DNA from: Diphasiastrum complanatum
Taxonomy: Eukaryota; Streptophyta; Lycopodiopsida; Lycopodiales; Lycopodiaceae
NCBI GenBank assembly: GCA_029204225.1
Contig: CM055112.1
Location: forward strand, 42,868,339 to 42,932,338
Length of the DNA: 64,000 nucleotides
Direction of reading: 5' to 3'
The notes beneath the pieces were generated by a model, which saw only the letters and a list, made by a program, of their open reading frames with translations, did no database searches and was not told where the DNA came from. Shown here piece by piece: positions 53,097 to 63,788 of the stretch; the stretch's first letter is position 1, and each line of letters opens with the position of its first letter. A program made the position numbers and the translations under genes.

Positions 53097-53826
53097 TGTG
53101 AAGATTATTAAAATATTATCTTCCTATCTTGAGTTTGGGGTCATGTCCATGATGATTTCCACTAAAATTCATGTTGTACATAAAAGGAGTGTGAATTGAG
53201 CACATATCCTTCTAGTGTAGCTCAAATTTGAGTTAGATAGGTTCAATTATGATGACATGTAGATGTTTAGATAGCATGCAAAGTCTTATTGTATGCATGC
53301 AAGCCACATGCAATCAGTGCATGCAACATGCAAAGTAGTTTCAGTGATCTACACATGTCTAGGCAGTTTCATGAGTTGACATGCAGTACATGCAACATAC
53401 ATGCATGCAGTTACACATGTGGATCTTTGGTAGGTGGATTAGTTCAGTTAAGTGGACTTTTCATGCAACTCCACTATAGGAATTCGAGTCTCTCTCATGT
53501 AGGAAAAGATGGGCATGTTTTGTCACATTGTGAATATTGAGATTTTGGTGTTTTGGACTCATTCTCTCTCTACCCGAGTTTTCTATGCTTGATTTTCTCT
53601 CTCTACCTGAGAGCAGCCTCTTTTTCCCATACTGAACACTTAGAATTTTTTCTAACATTCATTTTTCATAGTGAAGAGTTAGATTTTTTCATCTGATGTA
53701 TGCCATTGTGCTCTTGCCTTAGATTTTTCAAGCATACTATTCTTTGATCAATCTTGTGCAATCAGAACACCTCAGTAAGATCCCGTAGGGTGTGTGGTGA
53801 AATTCACACGTGCTAAAAACTTCACA
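53097..53826 (+). repeat. copia 5' LTR
   Basis: 730 bp, TGTGAAGATTATTAAAA to AAAAACTTCACA, closely related to the solo LTR at 8227-8952. A TCTCTCTACCCGAG motif at 53564 is followed by a one-base variant at about 53598. It is inserted in the integrase of the minus-strand copia. Confidence 0.93.
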
Positions 53827-54270
53827 TGGTATCAGAGCTTCATGCTTTGAAGAGGTGACGGTGTATACATCAGATCATCAGTGTTTTTGCTTGTAGGAAC
53901 TCGGATTTGGGAGAGGGATTCAAACTCGCTGAGAAACAAGCAATCTGAGGATCAAAAGTGGATCAAATCATGGCTAATCTGATCTAGCGGAGCTCTGTAC
54001 GAATAGAGAGCCCACACGTGTGAAATCAGCCCTCATTAATGAGTGCTACTTCTCAAGGAATGATCCAAATTTGATGTTCTATAGCTTGTTGGATAGGTAT
54101 TGAAGAGTAGAATGTATTGCTCTTGTTTCTAAATCAATATGATTTGTTTTTAGAAGAGTTTTAGGTAGTCAGAGATTTTGAGAGGGTACTCAACTCATGA
54201 GATATGCCAAAGTGAGCACACATCTGTCTTTTTCACCATTTTCATCAATTTTCACTGTCAATCAAGTAGA
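53827..54270 (+). promoter_or_regulatory. copia primer-binding site and leader
   Basis: TGGTATCAGAGC at 53827-53838, then untranslated leader with CACACGTGTG at 54013-54022. The leader is cut at 54270 by a gypsy LTR, so the remainder of this copia is not seen. Confidence 0.88.
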
Positions 54271-55284
54271 TGTGGTGGCCAAGTCGTTATAGATTTACAC
54301 AAAAGCGATGAATTACGTAGTATAAAAGGTTTGATCATTCCCCAAGAGAGAGAATAATCTCATCCTTTGCATGGTAAATGTATGTATGATGGTAAACAGA
54401 CTAGAATGTATAGAATTCACAATGAATACCACAGCGACATAACTGGTTATCCAAAGATATTTGGGTAAATTGGCATCCAGGAACACCAATGATGAAACGA
54501 TTTGGTCAAGGTCTACAATTGTAAATATTACTTTATCTTCCAGGCTCTTTAGACATCAGGTAAAAAGTCAGAACAGACAGCAACTAGCAAATATCATCAA
54601 GCAGAATCACATTGGCTAATGATTTTTCTTAATCAAACACAAAAATTTAGTTCTTATTGCAGAAAGCAAACAAATCAAAACATCAAACAATCTCATTATC
54701 TAAATACATAGCTCATTCAGAGTTTGAAGGAAGTTCTGCTATGCTTAACAGCTTCGGCTAATTCCCTGCACACATTGGTCAGAATTGTTACTTGCTGGTG
54801 TCGCATGAAAATCCATGTTAGAGTAACTAAAATTCAGTATAATGTAAGAAATGTGTGTGACACAAACAGAACAGTATCACAATCAATCACAAATCATACA
54901 GAGTGTATTCGCACAATTGATAAGAAGTAATTATGTGAAAGATAGCAGAGGGAAAGAATGCTCAAGCTATAGGAACTTGCTCTTCACTCTCCATTGATAC
55001 TCAGCACTGCGTAGAAATGCATATGTACAGTGGCACAAAGTGCTGTCCTTATAGGAATGTTCTTCAGCCTCAATGTCACTTAGGAACCGTCAAATCTTGG
55101 TTCTGAACTTCTATTGCGTCTCTTATAGAACGTTGCAACTTCTACTCAAAATATGAATTTACAAAGTGCATAATAGGCCTTTACATGAATTTAGGCACTA
55201 TAGCACATTTTACATATATAGAAATTGAAATTTTTTTACAATATATGACAAAACTTGGATAATGTGAGATCATAAGACTCCACA
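54271..55284 (-). repeat. gypsy 3' LTR (minus orientation)
   Basis: 1014 bp, TGTGGTGGCCAAG to AAGACTCCACA. It is the same family as the LTR at 27797-28588. On its right is a polypurine tract, so on the minus strand this is the 3' LTR of an element whose body lies to the right. Confidence 0.9.
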
Positions 55285-55298
55285 TATCCCCTTCCTCA
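55285..55298 (-). promoter_or_regulatory. gypsy polypurine tract
   Basis: Minus-strand TGAGGAAGGGGATA immediately before the LTR. Confidence 0.85.
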
Positions 55299-55336
55299 AC
55301 TATGCAGCAACTCGCAAACAACTGGTTTATGTCCTT

Positions 55337-58064
55337 CTCTATCGCTTTCGACTGGCTGGCTTGCTGTGGAAAATGGCCTTGGCTCGGGCTTCGTTTTCTG
55401 CATTTACTTGCTCCAATGTCATTCCTTTTGTTGCCAGAAAGTAATTGTTCTTCTGGTTATAGTCTTCTTGGAATGACAAGTTCGGATAACCCCCCATTCC
55501 TCGATTGCCCATTGGTGCAAGGGGGTTATCAATTAATGTATTAACAAGATGCGTATACGAACTATCCTTGGCCAGGATTTCAGACATCTTAGCAGAAAGG
55601 ACAGTTAGTGAAAGGGCAGCATATGTATATTCAAGAAATTTTGCTTTAATGTACAGTTGTTGAACATACAAAAGGGCATGCGAAATAAGAGAAGCAATAT
55701 TTACATGGCTGTAAGTGTAATACGGTCTAGTTATTGGATTAGTGGAGCGAAGTATATTATTTGTTTTTACTTCCTCCAAATAACGAGAATAGTTAGCTTC
55801 CCAATCTGTGTAGATTTCCCACAAATCAGGGATAGTAACTAATGAGTAACTCGGGAAGAAACTGATTTAGTTCACATCAAAAATGTTAACTGATTCTAAT
55901 TTATTCAAATACTCATCCAGAGCTGGAAAAATATTATTTTTGAATGTTCTTAGGTATTCTAAAATGTATATATACAAGGATCCTCCAGTTAGTCTAGACC
56001 AAAGAGTATTTATGATAGAAAAAGTCCAAGGGTTTTTCCATTGTTCTTTTGTGTAGCCAAAAAGTTTAGGTAAGAAAAGGTAATCCATTCTCCATTGGAG
56101 TTCTGGACTACAAAAAGGTGGAAGAAAGAATGTTAGTTCCTGATGAAATGTCTGAAATTCTGACCTTAGTAGTGAGTACACAATCTTGTTTTTCTTTACA
56201 ACTGCTCCACTTGGTGACGCCTGAGCTTGATATGGAATGATGCTTAACGCCTCAGGTTGGTCTTCAGCAATTTGTACCTCTGCGACCTCCTTGGATTCGG
56301 TCTGTGTCTCCTGATCCTTCTGGACTTGCCTAAAGATGGTATCCGTTTGGATGGCCTTTTTTGACATAACCGATGCTGGCTCATCTGTCTGCGTCTCTTG
56401 ATCTTGGCCTTGTGCTGGTTCTTTCGCATCAAAAATCTGCATTTGGCCTGATTGAAATTTGGCCTCTTCTAACTCTTCCTTCAACTTTTCATAAGCAATC
56501 ATCTACGGCTACAAATATTGCAGCTGAAAGGTTTGGATCATCTTCTCATGGATTCCCTTCCATGCTACTGGATCAATTCTGTACCTGCCATGAGATACGC
56601 AGGCACCTAGTGTGACTTCGGCGCTGATTCGCCATAGTATCACCTCTTCGGCCTGTTTCTTGTATATCTTATTGCCTCTTCTTAACATTTCTGCAGAATT
56701 TTGCAGTTGGGCAATTTTATCATGAGCACTGCTGAGTTCGTTACTCAGCTCCGCATTACTACTCTGAAGAGTAGTTTGTACATCCTCCTGCAAAGAATCC
56801 TGCAAGGTCTAAAGTTGTTGTTTAAGTAGTATATTTTCACTTTCGAAGGTATTGGACTGCTCTTGCATTTTTTCCAACACTTTGAGCGTAGCGTCCTGCC
56901 TTCATTTTGCTTCTTCAAGCTCTATGTTTTTCTTGCTCAGCTCTGCTTGGGCCACTTCAAGTTCTTCGTTTTTATAGGCCAGCTCAGCCTTTGTTTCGCT
57001 CAGCTCTGTATCCCTCTGGGTGAGGTTTTCTTGGACTCTTTTATACTTTGATCCCAGCTTTCTGAATACTTTCTCCAAGCTGGCAAGATGCTGAATAGCT
57101 GCTCGAGTATCCGGCAGTAGTGTTCCAAAAACCTTTTGATATAGTTCGGCATCGAGGATTGGTGCCTCGACGTCGTTTTCGCTGCCCTGCTGGTCATCAG
57201 GAAGCTGTTCTACTCCTTGTGGTACTGGCTCTTGTAGTATATCAGCCTGATTATGCTCCTGATCAGTTGTGTCCTCAGCTTCCTCTTCCGCATCCCTATT
57301 TCCGTCTGTGCTGGTCAATAGTATATTGGGATGATGGCGAGATCATTCTCACCGAGCTCCCTTGACTTGATGATGATGATGTGGCTGCTACGGTGATTGC
57401 CTTTGATGTCTGCATCTGGGATTCGGCCTCAATTGATGGGGCTAGCTCTGGTAGCACTGGTGCAATCCTGATGTCTTCCTGCACTGTCAGCACACCACCA
57501 TGCATACATAAAATGCCCATCTGCTGACCTAGCCTGAAAAACTGATTAACTTTTACTAATTTACAGAATTGCTTGAAAGCAATCTGTCCAAAGGCAATCA
57601 GCTCTCCATTTAAAGCTCTCAGCAGGTATCCCATATTTGTATTTGAGATAGTGTACTCTTGCTCCGGTAAAAAGATAGAAGCAAGAGCAAATCGAACGAA
57701 GCTCTTGAGATTGAGATCTCTAATGTAAGAGAGTTTATATCCCCGTTTCTCAAGATAAGCTTCTTCTTGGAAAACTCTGCTCTCCATGATAAAATCTGGT
57801 TTAGTAGCTCGCATACTGCCGTCCATAGGCAATCCTAAGGCACGACAGTAAAATCCTTCTGTAATAACAATCTCTTGATTGCGGACAGTAGTGGAAATAT
57901 GTTCTTCTTCCGTTTCCCCCAAATTGCAGATAAGCTCATAACACAAATAAGTAAGAATTACTGATGGGTTAAATTGAAGAAGACCTTCAATTCGCGCTCG
58001 AACAGCTAGTGGTTGTAATACTGGTATCACTGGCTTTGGGTGAGTTTTGAATACAATTGCCATG
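55337..58064 (-). pseudogene. accessory ORF of an Asp-primed gypsy element
   Basis: About 900 codons on the minus strand between the position expected for pol and the 3' LTR, starting at an ATG in good context (ACCATGG) at 58064. The first 250 residues form a globular-looking domain (LLQFNPSVILTYLCYELICN, EGFYCRALGLPMDG, FVRFALASIFLPEQEYT). Then come a Ser-rich and an acidic linker, a long coiled coil with Glu/Lys/Leu heptads (57030-56650), a Gln/Thr/Glu-rich linker (QTDEPASV, QKDQETQTES) and a C-terminal globular part rich in aromatic residues (55870-55339). One frameshift near 57300 and about five in-frame stops interrupt it. Plant Athila/Tat gypsy elements often carry an extra ORF here; the LGLP segment recalls a plant-transposon domain seen in those, but weakly. 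No signal peptide or clear membrane segment is visible, so an envelope role is not supported. Confidence 0.6.
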
Positions 58065-58790
58065 GTGCTTGCAGTTGTAAACGAGCAATGGCGGACAAGA
58101 GCTTGATCGCAACAACTCGCAAATCGGATAGCAAGAGTGATGGAAAGTGGTAGCGACAACAACTGAAGTGTTTGAGGTTCTAGGCGTATTGATGATATTT
58201 CGGTGGATTAGACTAATATTAAATGGAAGCGTGTCCTTCGTTTTGAAGGTACATACTCAATAATAGTCGGAAGGTAAGTGTCGCAATTTTTCGTATTTCT
58301 AAAATGTTAAATTCACTTAATACATAGTATTCCAATGTAGTGTCGAGTTTTTCGCAAAGTATAAAATGTAGCGAAGGTCTCGGATTTTTCGCAAAATACA
58401 AACAATGCAGCAATGCTTCGGTATTTTTGGCATTTTCAATAGTGTATGATGCTTGCGAGGATGCTGCGCAATTGAGGAGGGAGACATGTGGAGCCATGAC
58501 TATGGCACTCTACTACATTTTGTCGGCTTTTTAATGCTAAATTATAAACCTTACTTCTTATCGCAGTGCTTAGTATGGTTTTAAGCTATATTTAGTGGTA
58601 TGAGTCAAATCTGTTTTGTGGCACTAAGACGGCCTTTTACTACTTATAAATCTGGCATATGCCTATGTCTAGCCTTAACTCTTTTCTGGCTTATACAAGG
58701 GCAGATCCAATTCCATTTGGAAGGCAGAGCAGTAGTGCACCTCCACGCAACCAGAGCCTCCCACCTTCGCATTTCCTGAAGCCACCTTCG
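58065..58790. other. unassigned region upstream of the accessory ORF
   Basis: It contains a minus-strand ORF of 92 residues (58219-58497) with no recognisable domain. It may be the intergenic part of the gypsy element; pol is not present in the expected place to the right. Confidence 0.3.
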
Positions 58791-58840
58791 CACTTCTTCT
58801 ATGTAGTGCATTTTTTTAGTCAAAATCTCAAAATTTCAAC
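58791..58840 (+). repeat. gypsy LTR-like start
   Basis: TGTAGTGCATTTTTTTAGTC and the following CAAAATCTCAAAATTTC match the sequence at 22546-22580. Its end could not be found. Confidence 0.45.
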
Positions 58841-61740
58841 AATTACAATCATTGATGCTGATTTTCTAGAAAAAAATGTGCTAGATGTATCTCATATGTG
58901 CAAAATCTGCTATTATGCCACTTTTTACTGATATACGAATGTGGCTATGTTAAAGAGTAGCTATGAAATTCTATGGCATGTTCAAATGTCATAATCACTT
59001 TTCAAATGACAGTTATATCAGACAAATTAGACCTATTTTTACTATGTTACTATTTTTAGTAAATTTGCTAAATAGCAATAAGCTATTTTTAGCAACACCC
59101 ATAAGTGAATTTGATGGAAGATAATATCGACAGTTGCTAAGTAGTTTTATTAAATGGCAATTTTTTGCCATATTGTAATGATGAAATGTACTTTATATCA
59201 TGATTAATAAAAGATGCCCAGGTACCTTTAAGGCACTGACTTAAGTTTCAAGGAAAGATCCTAAGGTTAAGGGTTTGACGACGATCAGTTGCGATTCCCA
59301 GTGAAGAGCAGTTTGTGACTTAAAAAATCTTGTTACTGAAAGAAGTGGAATGAAAACGGTAGTTAAAAAAAAATTGTTGATGCAAAGTACAGTGCAGACT
59401 TACAAATCAAACTTGTTGGGTTGATGTTAGACAAGTTTTCCGAGTTCCAAATTATAGATATTTTGGTGATTTCCCTTGGTGGGGATGACGGTTGATTATA
59501 ATGAGTGTCGGTTTGTACGCGATGCTGAGTTGCCAGTTTTATAATGGTTCGTGTTTAATACGAAGTCACGGGTAACACAGACAAGAATGGAAGGAATGGT
59601 GATACCTATGAGACAGTTTGACATCTGGGGAAAAATCGGAGTTTCGAAAACCCTAAACTAGGAAAATAGTTTTGGAGGCCAAAATGTTCAAGATAGGCCT
59701 TTAGTGAAAAGTTAGTTATGAGGCACCTCCTCTCTCACGTGAAGAAGGCAGAGAAAGATAAAAGAAGAAGGGGGCATTCTACGTAGAGGAGAGGAGATTA
59801 GAGACTGTTCATGCAAGAACTGTGTCAAGAGAGATGATCACAGAGCAGTTAATCCCTTAGATTTCCATTGTGGAAGCAACCCAATGTACTCATTGCTTAA
59901 TGTTTGAAGTAAATACATACTGAATCTTTGTGTGAAAACTAAAGTGCAGATTGAAGACAAAGATCTTTTTGCAATCTGTTTATAGCCGTGGTGAACCAGA
60001 TCTGATGGCGGTTGTTGCACTAAATCTGAATCCTATTGGACAGTTGAAATGTGGGGTAGTGTGAAGGACTACTTTGCTTGTTGTCGCTCTGAACGGAATA
60101 GCTATGGATTAGCTTTATGCGTCTGAAATCTGCCATGAACTGAGAAAATACTTCCATGAAGACCATCGCTGCTTCTGTGGAAGAAGAATCTGATTTTGAA
60201 GAGATCATTGCTGCCCTGTTCAACAGAAGACAGAAGATTGTAGACAGCCGCTGCAGATTATCAGAGCATAGGTGACTGTCTGTTGTGATTTAGGTGCATA
60301 TAGGAGAGATGAGTGCAGATGGCCGATGAGTAGGAGGTTCAGAGGCGTGAAGCCCGTTCCAGAGAAGAAGCTGTGGCCAGACTTGATCCAAACGGCCGTG
60401 TGTAGTCCATGCGACAGAGGAGAGTTACCAGCGATTTTTTTTTGTTGACTGAGGAGCGACCCATTGCATCGCTAAGAGAGAGAAAGGGCTGTTCCACCAT
60501 CGCGACCCAACCCACGCCTATTTCTGGGTTGTGTGAGAGAGACTACCCAGTAAAGATATTGATGGAACCGGCAGTCTGGCAGTAAAGTTTGTGGGCTAGT
60601 GAAAAAAAATGCAGAGTGACTCCAACTGTTGAAGTAAAGACCTTAGCCTATGGACAGTCTCTTTGAAATTTAAGTCAGAGCATAAGGATCTGAGGTGAAA
60701 TCATTTACCTTTTTAGTGTATTTTTTTTTGGTTTAATCATTTGGTTAAGCATTGTAGGCTAGGTTTTTTTTTTTCGGTTATTATGAATACTAAGTGTTTT
60801 TATTTTATGAATCTAAAAAAAAAATTGGCTTCATGTGCTCATATTGAGCCTATAACCCAGAGTATACAGTAAATGGTATGTTTTTACAGTCTAATGAATT
60901 ACAGATTTACCTTCTGCTGTAAAAACTCCAGAAAATAAAGAACAATGCGATTCTGTTTTTATGATGGAATATTATATACTCTTTTCAAGAGTTAAACTTA
61001 TTAAGGATTTTCAAATGGCTATAACTTCTAATCCGTAACTCGGATCCAAATGATCCAAAAAGGTAAATTGATTCTTAAAACTCATAGAATTCACTAAGAT
61101 TGAGAAAAATGACTTTTAAGAGAATCTTATCATAAATTTCTCAGTTTGAGTGATGTGTAATGCTTAACAAATATACTTAGCATAATAAATTAGCTATTGC
61201 TAATCCATTGAAAAACATGGAGAAGCTATTGCTCAAAGTGGTTGAAAAACACCATTAGAGCTATATATATATTATATATTTCCGAAACCACATACATTAT
61301 CATGATAAAACCATTGAAAAAAATGGTCAAGCTTTCATAGATAAATCATGGCAATTGCATCAAAGATTGAATCAAATTAAGTTTGCTTGATTGGAGAGAA
61401 TACAAGAATTAGTAAAAGAAAAATATTTATATTATTGAGAAGAATATTTGAGATGGATTACTTATGAGGTGAATGAGTTCGAACTTAAGTTACCTTTTAG
61501 TACAATCTATGGCAATACCCGAACTAGAAACCCAATGACTGGCTTCATAATCATCAAAACCCCGCTATAGTGTTATGAACACTATTAAGCAACACAACAA
61601 AGATACCACATGTTTTATGGCGACCACAATGGGATTTAGATCCATGAAAGCCAGATACTCTAGTGGTATCCTAGTTCATATTGCCATAGAAGTATAGAAA
61701 ATGCTTAAATGATAATCATTTGGAGTGACTGAACGAAGAA
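58841..61740. other. unassigned region, about 2.9 kb
   Basis: No gene supported. A stretch at 59690-59900 has the look of an LTR transcription region (GA-rich, with AAATACATACTGAATC), and 60020-60600 is richer in GC, but I find no LTR pair, primer site or domain. Around 61260 lies an AT-repeat run, and 61350-61700 may contain decayed gypsy coding sequence. Confidence 0.35.
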
Positions 61741-61741
61741 T

Positions 61742-61958
61742 TCAAAGATGAATAAAGATGAATCCTTTTTCTATAAAAGATGTTCATGAAATAAGAGTGT
61801 TTCTAGGATTATCGGGTTACTATAGAAGATTTATACGAAATTATGATCAAATATCGACACCCTTATATAATCTTCTTAAGAAAGACATTACTTTTAATTG
61901 GACATCTATAGAAGAGAAATCCTTTCAAGATCTCAATTACGGTTTGATGTTATTATGA
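61742..61958 (+). pseudogene. gypsy RT connection fragment
   Basis: IKDVHEIRVFLGLSGYYRRF and ISTPLYNLLKKDITFNW, the end of gypsy RT before RNase H. Only this fragment is present; RNase H is not recognisable after it. Confidence 0.88.
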
Positions 61959-62031
61959 ATCAAGATAATCATAAGATAAAGAAAAAACAAAAAGTCCTTT
62001 ATGAATAAAAAAGTATCATTTAAACATCGAG

Positions 62032-62235
62032 GTGCCTTCAGCTCTAACTGTTCATAATTGGAGAGTTAGAGCAGTGGCGGTTATAGGAAAGCTATCCTTG
62101 CTAAGAGACTCTAAAATAGAACGAGAATTATTGGATATATTAGTCGAATATTTAACTTATCCAGAATATCCTACGTGTCCGTTCTTCCAAAAAGTCATAG
62201 AGTACCTAGAGATTATATATGAGATATATAACTAG
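62032..62235 (+). CDS. hypothetical protein fragment
   Basis: A 67-residue frame (NWRVRAVAVIGKLSLLRDSK, ILVEYLTYPEYPTCPFFQKV). Not recognised. It follows the gypsy RT fragment on the same strand and precedes the duplicated domain at 62452. Confidence 0.35.
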   Translation: MPSALTVHNWRVRAVAVIGKLSLLRDSKIERELLDILVEYLTYPEYPTCPFFQKVIEYLEIIYEIYN

Positions 62236-62451
62236 TTTATTATTTAACTCTTTGTGAAGAAACATATAATACATGATTATATAGGTCCATGTTCAATATT
62301 GACTTTGCTTGATAATGGACAATATGACTGAAAATAATTAGTATTGAGATGCATATGAATACTCTAGTTAAAGTGAAATAAATCTAGATCGTCAATATAT
62401 ATTACAATAAAAAAAAATTTATACAAATCATGAATGGAGATAGCATTCACT

Positions 62452-62682
62452 GATGAGGGTATAATAGTGACTATACATTGTTGGAGTATTTGGCAAATTC
62501 CTGAATCTAATCAGTAATCAATACTATCATATATATCAGAATTATATAACCAATAATCCATAATCCACATATGTCTCAATACTACATATACTGTAGATGG
62601 ACAATCTTGGGTTCTTGTAGACTCTGAGGTAAGAGAAGAAATAGAAGATAATCTACTTAGTGGTAGTTACTCTAGTATCACT
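62452..62682 (+). pseudogene. unknown domain, copy 1
   Basis: The frame VTIHCWSIWQIPESNQ, then after two stops YTVDGQSWVLVDSEVREEIE and LLSG. It corresponds position by position to the frame at 63800-64000, which has no stop. Broken copy of an unknown protein domain. Confidence 0.55.
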
Positions 62683-62779
62683 TAGAGTATCTACAAGGTA
62701 TACTAAGAGTGATATTTTTAGAAGACAGAATACAAGATATCCGTCCGACCTTCGTCCATAATGAATAATACTACTAAAG

Positions 62780-63406
62780 ATGATCAATGATAGTCTGCAT
62801 TCTAGAAGGGAAGGTGATTTGTACCATTATGATTTAGAGTGGATTCTTAGTGTCTTATTTCCTTATGAAATAGAATTATGTTGGTGGTATAACCTTCGTG
62901 AAAATATTAACAATCTACTTGAGGGTTTAAAGTACTACATATTACATGCCATTATAGGAGTGAGATATATTGTTTATCCTATAGAACCACCATATAGTCT
63001 TTCTTGTATCTCCTTGCTACCACCTAATCCCTATAGAGAAGATTATTATACTAAAACCAACGATTATGGATGGGAAGCTAATTTGTTAAATAAAACAGCA
63101 ATAGTAGAAATATACAGATATGCATATCCTTATGATCAAGTAGGAAGATCTGCGTTATCCTTTTTTATAGGCACTGGTTTTGTGGACAAGCTCAAAGTAA
63201 ATTGTGTCTATCTTCATCTAGTATGGAGAACTTATCAAATTGTTGAAGAGAAAAACATAATAGACTATGTTAGATTGATACGGCCGATCACTAAAATAAT
63301 ATGGCTACTTTTAACTCCCCTTTATAAACGTGTCCCCCATAAGTATCGTAGGAATATTCGTAAATTTATGGGAGGAATAAATTTTAATTATGTAAAACCA
63401 TATTAA
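62780..63406 (+). CDS. hypothetical protein, Tyr-rich, 208 residues
   Basis: An uninterrupted ORF with ATG start. It is rich in Tyr, Leu and Ile, with YHYDLEWILSVLFPYEIELC near the N terminus, IEPPYSLSCISLLPPNPYRE in the middle and IRPITKIIWLLLTPLYKRVP near the end. The hydrophobic IIWLLL stretch is too short to call as a membrane span. No family recognised. AT-rich codon use like its neighbours. The open frame among so many stops suggests it was constrained until recently. Confidence 0.5.
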   Translation: MINDSLHSRREGDLYHYDLEWILSVLFPYEIELCWWYNLRENINNLLEGLKYYILHAIIGVRYIVYPIEPPYSLSCISLLPPNPYREDYYTKTNDYGWEANLLNKTAIVEIYRYAYPYDQVGRSALSFFIGTGFVDKLKVNCVYLHLVWRTYQIVEEKNIIDYVRLIRPITKIIWLLLTPLYKRVPHKYRRNIRKFMGGINFNYVKPY

Positions 63407-63474
63407 TTACTCATATATCTATATGATGTTGGAAAATGAAATTTGTGTTAAAGAAATGACTTAAAATATATCAA

Positions 63475-63771
63475 AAGGAAGAGAAAATTGACGAATCTAA
63501 AATTCCATATCATGAACATCCCGAGTGGAATAGACCTTGTGAGGTATTGTATAGAGGAAACTATATATGGTATGAATCTCCTAAGGAAACCTCACATGGA
63601 ATAGGTGAAATAAGAGTAACTCAAACCAATACTCAAGGAAACTTAGTAAGGAAATATGAAGTATTAATCAAGGGAATTTGGCATTCTTATCGACAAACTT
63701 GGGAACAAAGTGAATCTAAACCTGTCTACAAGATAGTGAAAGTAATTAAAAATGCCAGGACTAATAAATAG
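63475..63771 (+). CDS. hypothetical protein, about 97 residues
   Basis: The open frame extends upstream of the ATG at 63547 to about 63475 (KIPYHEHPEWNRPCEVLYRG, then IWYESPKETSHGIGEIRVTQ, IKGIWHSYRQTWEQSESKP). The upstream part reads as protein, so the true start is likely further 5' or the gene is truncated. Basic C terminus. Not recognised. A GA repeat follows its stop. Confidence 0.45.
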   Translation, partial: KEEKIDESKIPYHEHPEWNRPCEVLYRGNYIWYESPKETSHGIGEIRVTQTNTQGNLVRKYEVLIKGIWHSYRQTWEQSESKPVYKIVKVIKNARTNK

Positions 63772-63788
63772 AGAGAGAGAGAGAGACA

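Noticed and set aside
56863-57365. Plus-strand ORFs opposite the coiled coil
   Set aside because: The minus strand has a consistent heptad pattern across 130 residues; the plus-strand readings are antisense.
55337-58064. Retroviral envelope protein in the gypsy element
   Set aside because: No signal peptide, no convincing membrane segment and no furin-type site are visible; a coiled coil alone is not enough.
60001-60025. Gypsy primer site at TGATGGCGGTTGTTGC
   Set aside because: Resemblance to the Asp-type site is too weak and no LTR end lies beside it.
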